From assembly GCA_965230185.1 (NCBI GenBank), contig OZ245995.1, positions 5,022,001 to 5,086,000 on the forward strand: 64,000 bases of DNA, given 5' to 3'. Below, piece by piece: positions 26,729-36,116 of the stretch. The number at the start of each line of letters is the position of its first letter. The first letter of the stretch is position 1. Source of the stretch: Motiliproteus sp965230185. Its GTDB lineage: Bacteria > Pseudomonadota > Gammaproteobacteria > Pseudomonadales > Balneatricaceae. Below the pieces are notes generated by a model. The model was not told where the DNA came from. It ran no database searches and saw only the letters and a program-made list of their open reading frames with translations. The translations under genes were made by a program, and so were the position numbers.

Positions 26729-26747
26729 CGGAGCCACATCAGCTCCG
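26729..26747 (-). terminator. possible terminator after fkpB
   Basis: CGGAGC and GCTCCG pair over 6 bp with a 7-base loop, starting 24 nt after the fkpB stop. The minus-strand sequence that follows is pyrimidine-rich but has no long T-run. Confidence 0.35.
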
Positions 26748-26770
26748 AAAGCAGCCGTTATTGCACCACC

Positions 26771-27208
26771 TCAGGCAGCATCAACCTCGAGAATGCTGAC
26801 CTCGAAGTAGAGGGTACGCCCCGCCAGCGGATGATTAAAGTCGACGGAAACCTGCTCGTCGTCGAAGGAACGGACCACCCCGGGCAGCTCGCTCTGGCCG
26901 GCATCAGCAAAGGAGATCATCAGACCGGGCTCCAGCTCCATGCCATTAAACTGGTCACGGGCGATGGTCTGGACGTTGTTGGGATTAGGCATGCCGAACG
27001 CCTGCTCCGGTGCAATACGCAACGTAGACTCGTCACCTGCTTTCAGCCCGTGCAGGGCCAGTTCGAACCCTTCCAGCAGATTACCGTCACCGACGCTGAA
27101 TGTCGCCGGACTCTTGTCAAAGGTTGAATCAACAATACCGCCATCTTCCAGTTTGATAGCAAAGTGCAGGGTAACTTTTTTACCCGGTCCAATAAGCTGT
27201 TCAGACAT
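26771..27208 (-). CDS. fkpB: FKBP-type peptidyl-prolyl isomerase (SlpA/FkpB)
   Basis: 145 residues, the SlyD/SlpA type: an FKBP fold with an inserted flap. Visible motifs: VTLHFAIKLEDGGIVDSTF, GDGNLLEGFELALHGLKAGDE, the insert with NVQTIARDQFNGMELEPG, and VDFNHPLAGRTLYFEV. It speeds proline cis-trans isomerisation in the cytoplasm. There is no His-rich tail as in SlyD. Follows lspA by 12 nt with AGGA before its ATG. Confidence 0.92.
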   Translation of the reverse strand: MSEQLIGPGKKVTLHFAIKLEDGGIVDSTFDKSPATFSVGDGNLLEGFELALHGLKAGDESTLRIAPEQAFGMPNPNNVQTIARDQFNGMELEPGLMISFADAGQSELPGVVRSFDDEQVSVDFNHPLAGRTLYFEVSILEVDAA

Positions 27209-27220
27209 AGTATGTTCCTG

Positions 27221-27730
27221 CTATTGGGTCTGCGAATCGGTACGACGACTGACGATCACCATATCCCAGATCAGCAGCACGGCCCCCAGGGTAATGGCAA
27301 CATCGGCCAGGTTAAAGGCCGGGTAGTAATAGTGCTTCCAGTGCAGGGCGATGTAATCCACCACATAACCCAGCCAAACCCGGTCAATCAGATTGCCCAG
27401 GGCTCCCCCCAGCACCAGCGCCAGTGCCAGCGCCTGAAGCCGCATGCTGCGAGGCGTTTTCTTCAGCCAGATGATCAGATAGATTGACATCCCGACAGCC
27501 ACCGCTGCCAGGAACCAGCGCTGCCAGCCACCCTGTGATGCCAGAAAGCTGAAGGCAGCACCGGGATTATGCAGCAGGGTGAGATCGAACACCGGCAGCA
27601 GCGCCAGCGGTTCACCATAGCTGAGAAAGGTCGAGGCCAGGTATTTCAACCCCTGATCCAGCACCACGATCAGGATGCTGAGCCAGAGCCAGACCAGACA
27701 TCCCTGCTGCGATTTATTGGCGTCAGTCAC
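27221..27730 (-). CDS. lspA: lipoprotein signal peptidase (signal peptidase II)
   Basis: Inner-membrane aspartyl protease that cuts lipoprotein signal peptides; its substrates here would include BamD. 169 residues with four hydrophobic segments. Conserved boxes NPGAAFSFL (about 55-63), GALGNLIDR (about 109-117), the catalytic Asp in GYVVDY (about 125) and the second in AFNLAD (about 143). Start is GTG at 27730, five bases after the ileS stop, so translation is probably coupled to ileS. Confidence 0.95.
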   Translation of the reverse strand: MTDANKSQQGCLVWLWLSILIVVLDQGLKYLASTFLSYGEPLALLPVFDLTLLHNPGAAFSFLASQGGWQRWFLAAVAVGMSIYLIIWLKKTPRSMRLQALALALVLGGALGNLIDRVWLGYVVDYIALHWKHYYYPAFNLADVAITLGAVLLIWDMVIVSRRTDSQTQ

Positions 27731-27735
27731 TCTGA

Positions 27736-30558
27736 TTATGCGTAAGCGCGTTGCTCACCCTCACCATCCACGTTTTCGACACAGCGACCACAGAGCTCAG
27801 GGTGCCCGGCAACCGCACCAACATCTTCACGGTGATGCCAGCAGCGGGTGCACTTCTGATTATCACTCAGCGCCACGGTCAGCTTCAGGGAACTCAGTTC
27901 CGTTTCCACCGCATCCGGTGCCGCATCGGCCAGCGCTTCGACAGCGGCAGAGGAGGTAATCAGAACAAAGCGCAGTTCATCTCCCAGCTGTTCCAGCATC
28001 GCTTTCAGCGCCGGGTCAGCATAGAGCACGATATCGGTACTCAGCCCCGACTTCACCGTGCCGGCGTTGCGCTGATTCTCCAGCTCCTTATTGACCACCG
28101 TTTTCACTTCCAGGATCTGCTGCCAGTAGTCACGACCCATCGCCGCCTCTGCATCCAGCTCAAACAGCCCCTGATACCAGGTTTCCAGATGTACGGATTC
28201 GGAACGCTCACCGGGCAGATGTTTCCAGATCTCTTCGGCGGTAAAGCTGAGAATCGGCGCCACCCAGCGCACCATTGCCTCCATGATATGGAACAGGGCG
28301 GTCTGGCAGGAGCGACGAGCCAGGCTGTCGGCCTGAGTGGTGTACTGGCGATCCTTGATGATATCCAGGTAGAAACCACCGAGATCCAGGGCACAGAAGT
28401 GATGAACCTTCTGATAGACGTTGAGGAACTGGTAGTTCTGATAGGCGTCGGTGATCTCCTGCTGCAACTGAGCCGCCCGGTCTACAGCCCAGCGGTCAAG
28501 GGCCAGCATCTCTTCCGGCGCAACGCTATGCAGTGCCGGATCGAAACCGCTGAGATTGGACAGCAGGAAGCGGGAGGTGTTGCGGATACGACGATAGGAG
28601 TCGGCGGTCCGCTTCAGGATCTCGTCGGAGACGGCCATCTCGCCACTGAAATCGGTCGCTGCGACCCAGAGGCGAAGGATGTCGGCCCCGTACTTATTCA
28701 TAACCGTCTGCGGCGCTACCACGTTGCCCAGTGATTTGGACATCTTACGACCGTCCTGATCGACGGTGAAGCCGTGGGTCAGCACCTGCTTGTAGGGGGC
28801 AACCCCCTTGATAGCGATACCGGTCTTCAGCGAGGACTGGAACCAGCCGCGATGCTGGTCGGAACCTTCCAGATAAAGATCGGCCGGGAAACTGAGCTTG
28901 TCATCCTGGTCCAGCACCGAGTAGTGGGTAACACCGGAATCAAACCAGACGTCCAGAGTATCGTTTACCTTGATGTACTGATCCGCTTCATCGTCCAGCA
29001 GTTCCTGCGGTTCCAGATCAAACCAGGCATCGATTCCGGCCTTCTCGACCCGTTCGGCAACCGCCTCAATCAGTCGTGCAGTATCCGGGTGCAGCGCCTG
29101 AGTCTCCTTATGGATAAACAGGGTGATTGGCACACCCCAGGTGCGCTGACGGGATACACACCAGTCAGGGCTCTGATCGACCATCGCTTCGATACGGTTC
29201 TGCCCCCAGCTCGGGAACCACTGTACGCCTTTAATGGCTTCCAGCGCATCCTGCTTGAGGTTTTTCTCATCCATGCTGATAAACCACTGCGGTGTCGCCC
29301 GGTAGATCAGTGGCGTCTTGGTACGCCAGCAGTGGGGATAGCTGTGCTCGAATTTGTGAGATTTGATCAGGCACCCCTTCTCCCGCAACAGGGCCACCAC
29401 CTCATCATCCACTTTGTAAACGTGCTGCCCGGCAAACTGACCGGCGGCCTGCACGAAGATGCCGTGGCCGTCCACCAGGTTCAGGGTTTCGATGGCGTAT
29501 TTCTGGCCAACCACGAAATCCTCAACACCATGGTCAGGAGCGGTGTGTACCGCACCGGTACCGGCGTCGGTGGTAACGTGGTCACCGAGAATCACCGGTA
29601 CCTGCTTATCGTAGAAGGGATGCTGAAGCTGCTGATGCTCCAGCGCCTGGCCACTGCAGCGACCGACGACCCGATATTCCTCGACGCCGTATCGACTCAT
29701 GGCATCTTCCAGCAGCGCTTCAACCAGCAGAATGCGCTCTTTGCCGGCTCCCAGATCCAGTTCGACCAGCACGTAGTCGAGATCGGCATTCAGGGATACC
29801 GCCTGATTGGAGGGCAGCGTCCAGGGCGTGGTGGTCCAGATGACAGCGCTGACAGGGCCTTCACTGTCGCCATCCAGCTCGAAAGCGCCGAGGAAACTCT
29901 GCTGATCGACGGCCAGAAAACGCACGTCGATCGCCGTGGAGACCTTATCCTGATACTCCACTTCCGCTTCCGCCAGCGCCGAGGCACCGACCACACTCCA
30001 GTACACAGGCTTGTAACCTTTGACCAGATGACCGTTTTCGACAATCTTACCGAGCGCACGAATGATGTTAGCTTCGGTGGCGAAGTTCATGGTCAGGTAG
30101 GGATTTTCCCAGTCGCCGAACACGCCCAGACGGATAAAGTCTTTCTTCTGACCATTCACCTGCTTATGAGCGTAATCACGACACTTCTGCCGAAACTCTT
30201 TAAAGGTTTTTTTGGTACCCGCCTTACCGATCAGGGTCTCCACCTTATGCTCGATGGGCAGACCGTGACAGTCCCAGCCAGGCACGTAGGGAGCGTCAAA
30301 TCCGGCCTGATTCTTTGATTTGACGATAATGTCCTTGAGGATCTTATTGACCGCGTGACCGATGTGGATATCACCGTTAGCGTAAGGAGGTCCGTCATGC
30401 AGAATGAACTTATCCCGTCCCTGACTGGCCGTACGAATTTTCTGGTAAAGCCCCATCTGCTCCCACTGCTTCAGCATTTCCGGCTCACGCTGAGCCAGGT
30501 TGCCACGCATCGGGAAATCAGTCTGCGGCAGGTTCAGGGTATCTTTATAATCGCTCAT
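27736..30558 (-). CDS. ileS: isoleucyl-tRNA synthetase
   Basis: Class Ia synthetase of 940 residues (E. coli 938). HIGH motif in GDIHIGHAVNK (about 65-68), KMSKS in GRKMSKSLGN (about 603-607), a central editing domain (about 190-400), and a C-terminal zinc module with CTRCW and CGRC. The bacterial type with the C-terminal zinc finger, hence expected to be mupirocin-sensitive. The ATG at 30558 matches the family N-terminus MSDYKDTLNLPQT; a GTG four codons upstream is less likely. A perfect 17-bp tandem repeat lies in the leader. Confidence 0.97.
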   Translation of the reverse strand: MSDYKDTLNLPQTDFPMRGNLAQREPEMLKQWEQMGLYQKIRTASQGRDKFILHDGPPYANGDIHIGHAVNKILKDIIVKSKNQAGFDAPYVPGWDCHGLPIEHKVETLIGKAGTKKTFKEFRQKCRDYAHKQVNGQKKDFIRLGVFGDWENPYLTMNFATEANIIRALGKIVENGHLVKGYKPVYWSVVGASALAEAEVEYQDKVSTAIDVRFLAVDQQSFLGAFELDGDSEGPVSAVIWTTTPWTLPSNQAVSLNADLDYVLVELDLGAGKERILLVEALLEDAMSRYGVEEYRVVGRCSGQALEHQQLQHPFYDKQVPVILGDHVTTDAGTGAVHTAPDHGVEDFVVGQKYAIETLNLVDGHGIFVQAAGQFAGQHVYKVDDEVVALLREKGCLIKSHKFEHSYPHCWRTKTPLIYRATPQWFISMDEKNLKQDALEAIKGVQWFPSWGQNRIEAMVDQSPDWCVSRQRTWGVPITLFIHKETQALHPDTARLIEAVAERVEKAGIDAWFDLEPQELLDDEADQYIKVNDTLDVWFDSGVTHYSVLDQDDKLSFPADLYLEGSDQHRGWFQSSLKTGIAIKGVAPYKQVLTHGFTVDQDGRKMSKSLGNVVAPQTVMNKYGADILRLWVAATDFSGEMAVSDEILKRTADSYRRIRNTSRFLLSNLSGFDPALHSVAPEEMLALDRWAVDRAAQLQQEITDAYQNYQFLNVYQKVHHFCALDLGGFYLDIIKDRQYTTQADSLARRSCQTALFHIMEAMVRWVAPILSFTAEEIWKHLPGERSESVHLETWYQGLFELDAEAAMGRDYWQQILEVKTVVNKELENQRNAGTVKSGLSTDIVLYADPALKAMLEQLGDELRFVLITSSAAVEALADAAPDAVETELSSLKLTVALSDNQKCTRCWHHREDVGAVAGHPELCGRCVENVDGEGEQRAYA

Positions 30559-30565
30559 TACGCTT

Positions 30566-30599
30566 TTCACTTTTAACTACGGTTCACTTTTAACTACGG
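30566..30599. repeat. perfect 17-bp tandem duplication in the ribF-ileS gap
   Basis: TTCACTTTTAACTACGG occurs at 30566-30582 and again, identical, at 30583-30599. It ends eight bases before the ileS ATG (minus strand), so it forms most of the sequence around the ileS ribosome site. It looks like a recent slip duplication. Confidence 0.85.
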
Positions 30600-30637
30600 G
30601 TCGCTGTGGTTAAGCCGAAGCCGGAGTCGATCAATTT

Positions 30638-31570
30638 TCAGGCACCTTCCGGGGACCAGGCCCGGGCAAAGGCAATATCGTTCTGTATCTGTTGCTGCAA
30701 CTGGGGCAGCCCGTCAAATTTCTGTTCATCGCGGACAAAACCTCGGAATTCCACCTGTAATCGCTGACCATAAATCTCCTGATCGAAATCGAACAGATGC
30801 ACTTCAAGCAACGGGCTCTCGCCATCGACGGTCGGCCGCACCCCAACGTTGGCGACACCGCGGTAACGCCCCCCCTCCTCGGTGATTGCATCAATAACGA
30901 AGACGCCTTCAAAGGGCAGTCGTTTACGCTGCAGGGAGATGTTCGCCGTTGGCACGCCAAGCTGCCGTCCCAGCTTACGACCGTGAATCACTTTGCCGCT
31001 GAGCGTATAAGGACGTCCCAGCAACTGTCTGGCGAGTTCGAAATCATGAGACGCCAGCACCGAGCGAACTCGGGTGCTGCTGACCCGCTCGTCATCGATC
31101 ACATAGGTCCGGGTGTTAACAACAGTAAAACCGTGGGTCTTGCCGGTCTTTCTCAGCAGTTCGAAATCTCCGGCCCGGTCACAACCGAAGCGAAAGTCGT
31201 CGCCCACCACAAAATACTTCACTTCCAGTCCGTTCAGCAGCAGCTGATCGATAAAGGCTTCCGCCGTCAGCGACCGCAGACGCTGGTTGAAGTGCAGACA
31301 GAATACCCGATCGATCTCATGCTCGCGCAGCAGAATCAGTTTATCGCGAAAGCGGGTCAGCCGGGGCGGTGCGTTCTGACCTTCAAAAAACTCCCGGGGC
31401 TGGGGTTCAAAGGTAATTGCCACGGAGGGCAGGCCGAGGGCTTTGGCTTTTTCACTGACCTGTTTCAGTACCTGGTGATGCCCGAGATGTACGCCGTCAA
31501 AATTACCGATGGTCGCCACACAGCCCCGATGCTGATCACGCAGATTATGAAGACCTCTGATTAACTCCAT
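30638..31570 (-). CDS. ribF: bifunctional riboflavin kinase / FAD synthetase
   Basis: Makes FMN from riboflavin and then FAD. 310 residues: N-terminal nucleotidyltransferase domain with GNFDGVHLGHHQVL (about 22-35) and YFVVGDDFRFG, and a C-terminal flavokinase domain with GRPYTLSGKVIHGRKLGRQL and PTANISL. In the usual order murJ-ribF-ileS-lspA. Confidence 0.96.
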   Translation of the reverse strand: MELIRGLHNLRDQHRGCVATIGNFDGVHLGHHQVLKQVSEKAKALGLPSVAITFEPQPREFFEGQNAPPRLTRFRDKLILLREHEIDRVFCLHFNQRLRSLTAEAFIDQLLLNGLEVKYFVVGDDFRFGCDRAGDFELLRKTGKTHGFTVVNTRTYVIDDERVSSTRVRSVLASHDFELARQLLGRPYTLSGKVIHGRKLGRQLGVPTANISLQRKRLPFEGVFVIDAITEEGGRYRGVANVGVRPTVDGESPLLEVHLFDFDQEIYGQRLQVEFRGFVRDEQKFDGLPQLQQQIQNDIAFARAWSPEGA

Positions 31571-31671
31571 GCAGTACTGTACCGCCCCGTTAAAATGAAC
31601 CGCGAATTATACCCTGGTGTAGCGCTTCAGAATACCGCCAGCCCCTATCAATAGTCGCATATCCACTGCTG

Positions 31672-33261
31672 TCAGTGACGCAGGTGAGACAATCGGATAC
31701 CGGCTATCCATAACATCAGAAAATAGAGGCCACCACCGCCGCAGCAGAGCAGCCCCAGAGACAGGATCCGATCCCATAGCCCCCGCTCGATCCACACCCC
31801 GGTATCGGCAGCAAAACCGAGCAGAAACAGAACCATCACCAGGTTGGCCGCAACAATCTGCAGCAAAAAACGGGACCAACCGGACTGCCAGCGAAACACT
31901 TCATCACGGAGCAGCCCCCGCAGCAGCAACCCGGCGTTCAGAAAGGCGCTGAGCGAGGTGGCCAGCGCCAGCCCGGCATGCTTCAGCGGCACGATGAACA
32001 TCAGGTTCATCACCATGTTGGCCACCATCGCCTTAATACCGATAGCCACCGGCGTCCGGGTATCCTGGCGGGAGAAATAACCGGGGGCCAGCACCTTAAT
32101 CAGCATAAAGGCCAGCAGGCCGAGACTGTACGCCCGAAGACTGAAGGCCGTCATTTCCACGTCCCGCTCCCCCATGGCGCCATACTTAAACAGCGTCACT
32201 ATCAACGGTTCAGCCAGCACCCAGAGCGCCAGCGCCGCCGGCAACCCGATCAGCAGCACCATCCGCAACGCCCAGTCCAGGGTTGCGGCAAAGGCCTCGC
32301 CGGACTGGCTGGCATGCTTACGAGACAGGCTGGGCAGAATCACTGTCGCGATCGCGATCCCGAACACCCCCAGCGGCAACTCCACCAGCCGATCGGAAAA
32401 ATAGAGCCAGGAGACACTACCGGTCTGCAGAAAGGAAGCCAGCACCGTATCCAGCAACAGATTGATCTGACTGACCGAGACTCCGAATATGGCCGGCAGC
32501 ATCAACCGGATAATCCGACGGACCCCCTCATCCCGGAAACCGATACGAGGATGAGGCAGCAGCCCGATCCCGGCCAGGAACGGCAGCTGCAACAGCAACT
32601 GCGAACCACCGGCGATCAACACTCCCCAGGCCAGCGCCATCACCGGCGTATCAAGCCAGGGCTGCAGCCAGAAAACCGAACCGATCAGTGACAGGTTGAG
32701 CAGCACCGGCGTAAACGACGGAACCAGAAAACGGTCATAGCTGTTAAGAATGGAGCCGGCAAAGGCGGTCAGCGAGATCAGCATCAGATAGGGAAAGGTG
32801 ATCCTCAGCATATCGACCGTGAGGGTGAACTTTGCCTCATCGTTCATATAGAAGCCGGGGGCAAACAGCATCGCCAGCAATGGCGCCCCCAGCACCGCCA
32901 GCACCGTCAGCAGCATCAGGACCAGCCCGAGCGTTCCGGCCACCCTGTCGATCAGCGCCCGCACCGCCGCCAGACTCCCCTGTGTCCGGTATTCCGACAA
33001 CACCGGTACGAAAGCCTGGGCAAACGCTCCTTCGGCAAACAGCCGGCGGAGGAAATTGGGTATCTTAAAAGCGACAAAAAACGCATCAGCGCTGGCACCG
33101 GCACCGAAACCCTGGGCAATAACCACATCACGCGCCAGCCCGAGCACTCTCGACAGCATAGTCATGCAGCCCACCAGCACGCTGGATTTCAGCAGCCCGG
33201 CCCCAGCCTTCTTCGGCCTGCTATCGTTGGATGACGGCGGAGTTTGCGGAGTCTCTTCCAT
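31672..33261 (-). CDS. murJ: lipid II flippase MurJ
   Basis: Polytopic inner-membrane protein of the MOP exporter family that flips lipid II for peptidoglycan synthesis. 529 residues, about 14 hydrophobic segments. The signature LLKSSVLVGCMTMLSRVLGLARDVVIA near the start (quoted by key part LSRVLGLARD) and FAEGAFAQAFVPVLSEY are typical of MviN/MurJ. A Pro/Ser-rich stretch precedes the first membrane segment. Divergent from rpsT, the usual arrangement. Confidence 0.95.
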   Translation of the reverse strand: MEETPQTPPSSNDSRPKKAGAGLLKSSVLVGCMTMLSRVLGLARDVVIAQGFGAGASADAFFVAFKIPNFLRRLFAEGAFAQAFVPVLSEYRTQGSLAAVRALIDRVAGTLGLVLMLLTVLAVLGAPLLAMLFAPGFYMNDEAKFTLTVDMLRITFPYLMLISLTAFAGSILNSYDRFLVPSFTPVLLNLSLIGSVFWLQPWLDTPVMALAWGVLIAGGSQLLLQLPFLAGIGLLPHPRIGFRDEGVRRIIRLMLPAIFGVSVSQINLLLDTVLASFLQTGSVSWLYFSDRLVELPLGVFGIAIATVILPSLSRKHASQSGEAFAATLDWALRMVLLIGLPAALALWVLAEPLIVTLFKYGAMGERDVEMTAFSLRAYSLGLLAFMLIKVLAPGYFSRQDTRTPVAIGIKAMVANMVMNLMFIVPLKHAGLALATSLSAFLNAGLLLRGLLRDEVFRWQSGWSRFLLQIVAANLVMVLFLLGFAADTGVWIERGLWDRILSLGLLCCGGGGLYFLMLWIAGIRLSHLRH

Positions 33262-33352
33262 GCACTATCTTTCCAGATGCCTGAATAACAAGAAGTTGAG
33301 AAAATCTGCGGGCTCATGATAGCGAGAGAGACAATAAAAATCCCGAATTTTA

Positions 33353-33381
33353 TTGACACGCCCGATGGATCTATGAATAAT
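33353..33381 (+). promoter_or_regulatory. strong sigma70 promoter for rpsT
   Basis: TTGACA (33353-33358), 17 bases, AATAAT (33376-33381): eleven of twelve consensus bases. Transcription would start near 33388 and give a leader of about 50 nt. Confidence 0.8.
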
Positions 33382-33436
33382 TTCGCCTCTTTGTTTTACA
33401 ACGTACCAATCGATCAGAATATTAGGGAGCCAGACC

Positions 33437-33697
33437 GTGGCAAATTCCGCTGGATCAAGAAAACGTGCCCGCCAGGCTGAAAAACGCCGTCAGCATAACG
33501 CTAGTCTGCGTTCCATGACTCGCACGTACCTGAAGAAAGTCGTAGCAGCAATCGCCTCCGGCGACAAAGAAGCAGCACAGGCAGCATACACTGCCGCCGT
33601 TCCTGCACTGGATAACGCTGCCAGCAAGGGTATCATTCACAAGAATAAGGCCGCTCGCCATAAGAGCCGCCTGAATGCCCAGATCAAAGCGCTGTAA
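33437..33697 (+). CDS. rpsT: 30S ribosomal protein S20
   Basis: 86 residues, basic helical protein beginning ANSAGSRKRARQAEKRRQ, with the conserved RSMTRTYLKK and KNKAARHKSRL. The start codon is GTG at 33437, eight bases after GGGAG. E. coli rpsT also has a non-ATG start (TTG), which takes part in S20 autoregulation, so a weak start codon here is probably functional. Strong promoter upstream and terminator downstream make a single-gene transcript. Confidence 0.97.
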   Translation: MANSAGSRKRARQAEKRRQHNASLRSMTRTYLKKVVAAIASGDKEAAQAAYTAAVPALDNAASKGIIHKNKAARHKSRLNAQIKAL

Positions 33698-33712
33698 GCT
33701 GCGCTTAGAATT

Positions 33713-33740
33713 AAAAAAACCGGCTCAGGCCGGTTTTTTT
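33713..33740. terminator. bidirectional terminator between rpsT and proB
   Basis: Stem CCGGC/GCCGG with a TCAG loop, flanked by seven A on the left and seven T on the right, so it works for rpsT on the plus strand and for the obgE-proB transcript on the minus strand. Confidence 0.9.
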
Positions 33741-33786
33741 GTGTCCGCCGACAGCACCGAAGAGCCGCCAACGCTCGACTGACAGC

Positions 33787-34908
33787 TCAGGCCAGCACCA
33801 GATTATCCCGGTGCACCAGCTCCTCTTCCGCCACATAACCCAGCAGCTCACTGATCCGACTGCTCGGCTGCCCAATAATCTTTGCCGCCTCGGCAACATC
33901 ATAATTGACCAGCCCACGAGCCACCACCTGACCCTGCTCATCCAGGCAGAGCACCATCTCGCCACGGGAAAAGTCACCGCTCACTTTACGAACCCCCACC
34001 GGCAGCAGACTGCGACCGGAGTTTTTCAGCACCCGAACCGCCCCGGCGTCCAGAACCAGCGCACCGCGCGCTTTCAGATGCCCGGCCAGCCACTGCTTTC
34101 GAGCCGCCTGCGGCGTACAATCCGGCGCCAGCAGAGTACCCAGCGACTCCCCCTGCCTGAGCCGCTGCAGCACATTCGCCTCACGCCCACTGGCAATAAT
34201 CGTTGAAGCCCCCGATCGAGCCGCCAGCCTCGCCGCCCGCACCTTGGTCGCCATACCACCGCGCCCCAGCACTCCGCCGCCGCCAGCCATTTCATCAAGC
34301 CGGGGATCCCGGGCCGACGCCTCCCGAACCAACTCAGCCTGAGGGTTTTTGCGCGGATCGCAGTCGAACAACCCCTGCTGATCGGTCAGTATAATCAGGG
34401 CATCGGCCACTACGAGGTTTGCCACCAGCGCCGCCAGTGTATCGTTATCACCAAAACAGATCTCATCGGTAACCACCGTGTCGTTCTCATTGACGACAGG
34501 AACCACACCCCATTTAACCAGCGCGCCCAGAGTTCCGCGTGCGTTCAGATAGCGCTTACGATCAGACAGATCATCATGGGTCAGCAGGATCTGCGCGGTA
34601 TGCATCTGATGCTGCTTGAAACAGGCTTCATAAGTCTGCACCAAACCCATCTGCCCGACAGCTGCCGCCGCCTGCAGCTGATGCAGCTCGCCCGGCCGAC
34701 CAGCCATACCCAGCCGGTTCATCCCTTCTGCGACAGAGCCCGAGGAAACCAGCACCAGTTCAACCCCCTGCTGCCGCAACCAGGCCATCTGATCCACCCA
34801 GCCTGCGATCGCCTGATGGTCCAGACCACGACCATCATTCGTCAGCAGCGCACTGCCTATCTTCACCACCCAGCGCCGGGCTTTTGTCACCCTGTCTCTG
34901 ACACTCAT
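33787..34908 (-). CDS. proB: glutamate 5-kinase
   Basis: First step of proline synthesis: phosphorylates glutamate. 373 residues: amino-acid kinase domain (about 10-265) with WVVKIGSALLTNDG, SSGSVAEGMNRLG, FGDNDTLAALVA and GRGGMATKVRAA, then a C-terminal PUA domain (about 280-370). Eleven nt after obgE. proA is not in the window. Confidence 0.96.
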   Translation of the reverse strand: MSVRDRVTKARRWVVKIGSALLTNDGRGLDHQAIAGWVDQMAWLRQQGVELVLVSSGSVAEGMNRLGMAGRPGELHQLQAAAAVGQMGLVQTYEACFKQHQMHTAQILLTHDDLSDRKRYLNARGTLGALVKWGVVPVVNENDTVVTDEICFGDNDTLAALVANLVVADALIILTDQQGLFDCDPRKNPQAELVREASARDPRLDEMAGGGGVLGRGGMATKVRAARLAARSGASTIIASGREANVLQRLRQGESLGTLLAPDCTPQAARKQWLAGHLKARGALVLDAGAVRVLKNSGRSLLPVGVRKVSGDFSRGEMVLCLDEQGQVVARGLVNYDVAEAAKIIGQPSSRISELLGYVAEEELVHRDNLVLA

Positions 34909-34919
34909 TGCATTAAACC

Positions 34920-36116
34920 CTAAGGCACATACTCGACATCAACATCGTAGTCGTCGTCATCGAAATCATCCCAGTCTTCATCATCGGCAGATTTACGCGA
35001 ACGCATCTCTTCACGATAGCGACGCAGACGCTCCCGCGCCTCCTCTTCCAGCAGCGCCTTTCGCTGCTGTTCGGCCAGCGCCAGCTCTTCATCTTCCGCC
35101 TCAGCCTCCCGACGCTCTTCGATATAGCGCATGACCGCCTGACAGACAGCCTCGGTACCATCCTTAGAGATAGCGGCCACCCGAAATACCGGGCCTTGCC
35201 AACCAAGCGCCTCGATCACTGCATTGCAGCGCTCGTCACGCTCCTCCTCGGGCACCAGATCCAGCTTGTTCAGCACCAGCCAGCGCTCCTGCTGAGCAAG
35301 CGCAGGGCTGAACTTCTCCAGCTCACGAGCAATCTTTCTCGCGGCCTCTCCGGGCTCAACACCATCCCAGGGCGCCATATCCACCAGATGCAACAACAAC
35401 CGGGTACGAGCCAGATGTTTAAGGAAGCGAATTCCCAGCCCGGCCCCTTCTGCCGCCCCCTCGATTAACCCGGGTACATCGGCGACCACGAAGCTGCGGT
35501 CCCTCTCGATACTAACCACCCCCAGATTAGGCACCAGGGTCGTAAAGGGATAGTTAGCCACTTTCGGCTTAGCCGCCGATACCGCTCGAATAAAGGTGGA
35601 TTTGCCCGCATTTGGCAGCCCCAGCAGACCAACATCCGCCAACACCTTCAGCTCCAGCTTAACATTACGAGACTCACCGGCGGAGCCATTGGTGGTCTGC
35701 CTGGGCGCCCGGTTCACACTGGATTTAAAACGGGTATTACCCAGCCCATGAAAACCACCCTGAGCGATTTTTTCACACTGACCATCTTCGGTCAGATCGC
35801 AGAGCACTTCCAGAGTATCCTCATCGATTATCGTGGTACCTACCGGCACCTTCAGCACCAGATCCTGACCCTTGGCACCGGTACAGTCACGACCACGCCC
35901 GGGCTCTCCGCTCTCCGCTCGATAACGGCGCTGAAAGCGGTAATCAACCAGCGTATTACACCCCGAGTCAGCCTCAACAAACACCGAGCCACCATCACCG
36001 CCGTCACCGCCGTCAGGACCACCTTTGGCGACGTATTTTTCACGCCGGAAACTGAGACAACCATTGCCCCCCTTTCCAGCTTCAACACTGATCACCACTT
36101 CATCAACAAACTTCAT
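34920..36116 (-). CDS. obgE: Obg GTPase (CgtA)
   Basis: Ribosome-associated GTPase with roles in 50S maturation and stress response. 398 residues: glycine-rich Obg fold (about 1-159, VEAGKGGNGCLSFRREKY), G domain with P-loop GLPNAGKS (about 166-173), DVPGLIEGA (G3) and NKLD (G4), and a very acidic C-terminal tail (DDFDDDDYD). The ATG at 36116 fits the conserved N-terminus MKFVDE and has GGTGGAG ahead; the upstream extension in frame is discarded. Forms the rplU-rpmA-obgE-proB order of Pseudomonas. Confidence 0.96.
   Translation of the reverse strand: MKFVDEVVISVEAGKGGNGCLSFRREKYVAKGGPDGGDGGDGGSVFVEADSGCNTLVDYRFQRRYRAESGEPGRGRDCTGAKGQDLVLKVPVGTTIIDEDTLEVLCDLTEDGQCEKIAQGGFHGLGNTRFKSSVNRAPRQTTNGSAGESRNVKLELKVLADVGLLGLPNAGKSTFIRAVSAAKPKVANYPFTTLVPNLGVVSIERDRSFVVADVPGLIEGAAEGAGLGIRFLKHLARTRLLLHLVDMAPWDGVEPGEAARKIARELEKFSPALAQQERWLVLNKLDLVPEEERDERCNAVIEALGWQGPVFRVAAISKDGTEAVCQAVMRYIEERREAEAEDEELALAEQQRKALLEEEARERLRRYREEMRSRKSADDEDWDDFDDDDYDVDVEYVP

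Larger units (their letters stand above)
26471..26770. other. intergenic region between fkpB and fimU
   Basis: 300 bases. Contains a possible terminator of the ileS-lspA-fkpB transcript and a possible promoter for fimU, listed separately. In many gammaproteobacteria ispH lies directly after fkpB; no trace of it is seen here. Confidence 0.6.

Noticed and set aside
28774..30318. Plus-strand frame of 514 codons opposite ileS
   Set aside because: Shadow of the ileS coding strand; no ribosome site or known domain.
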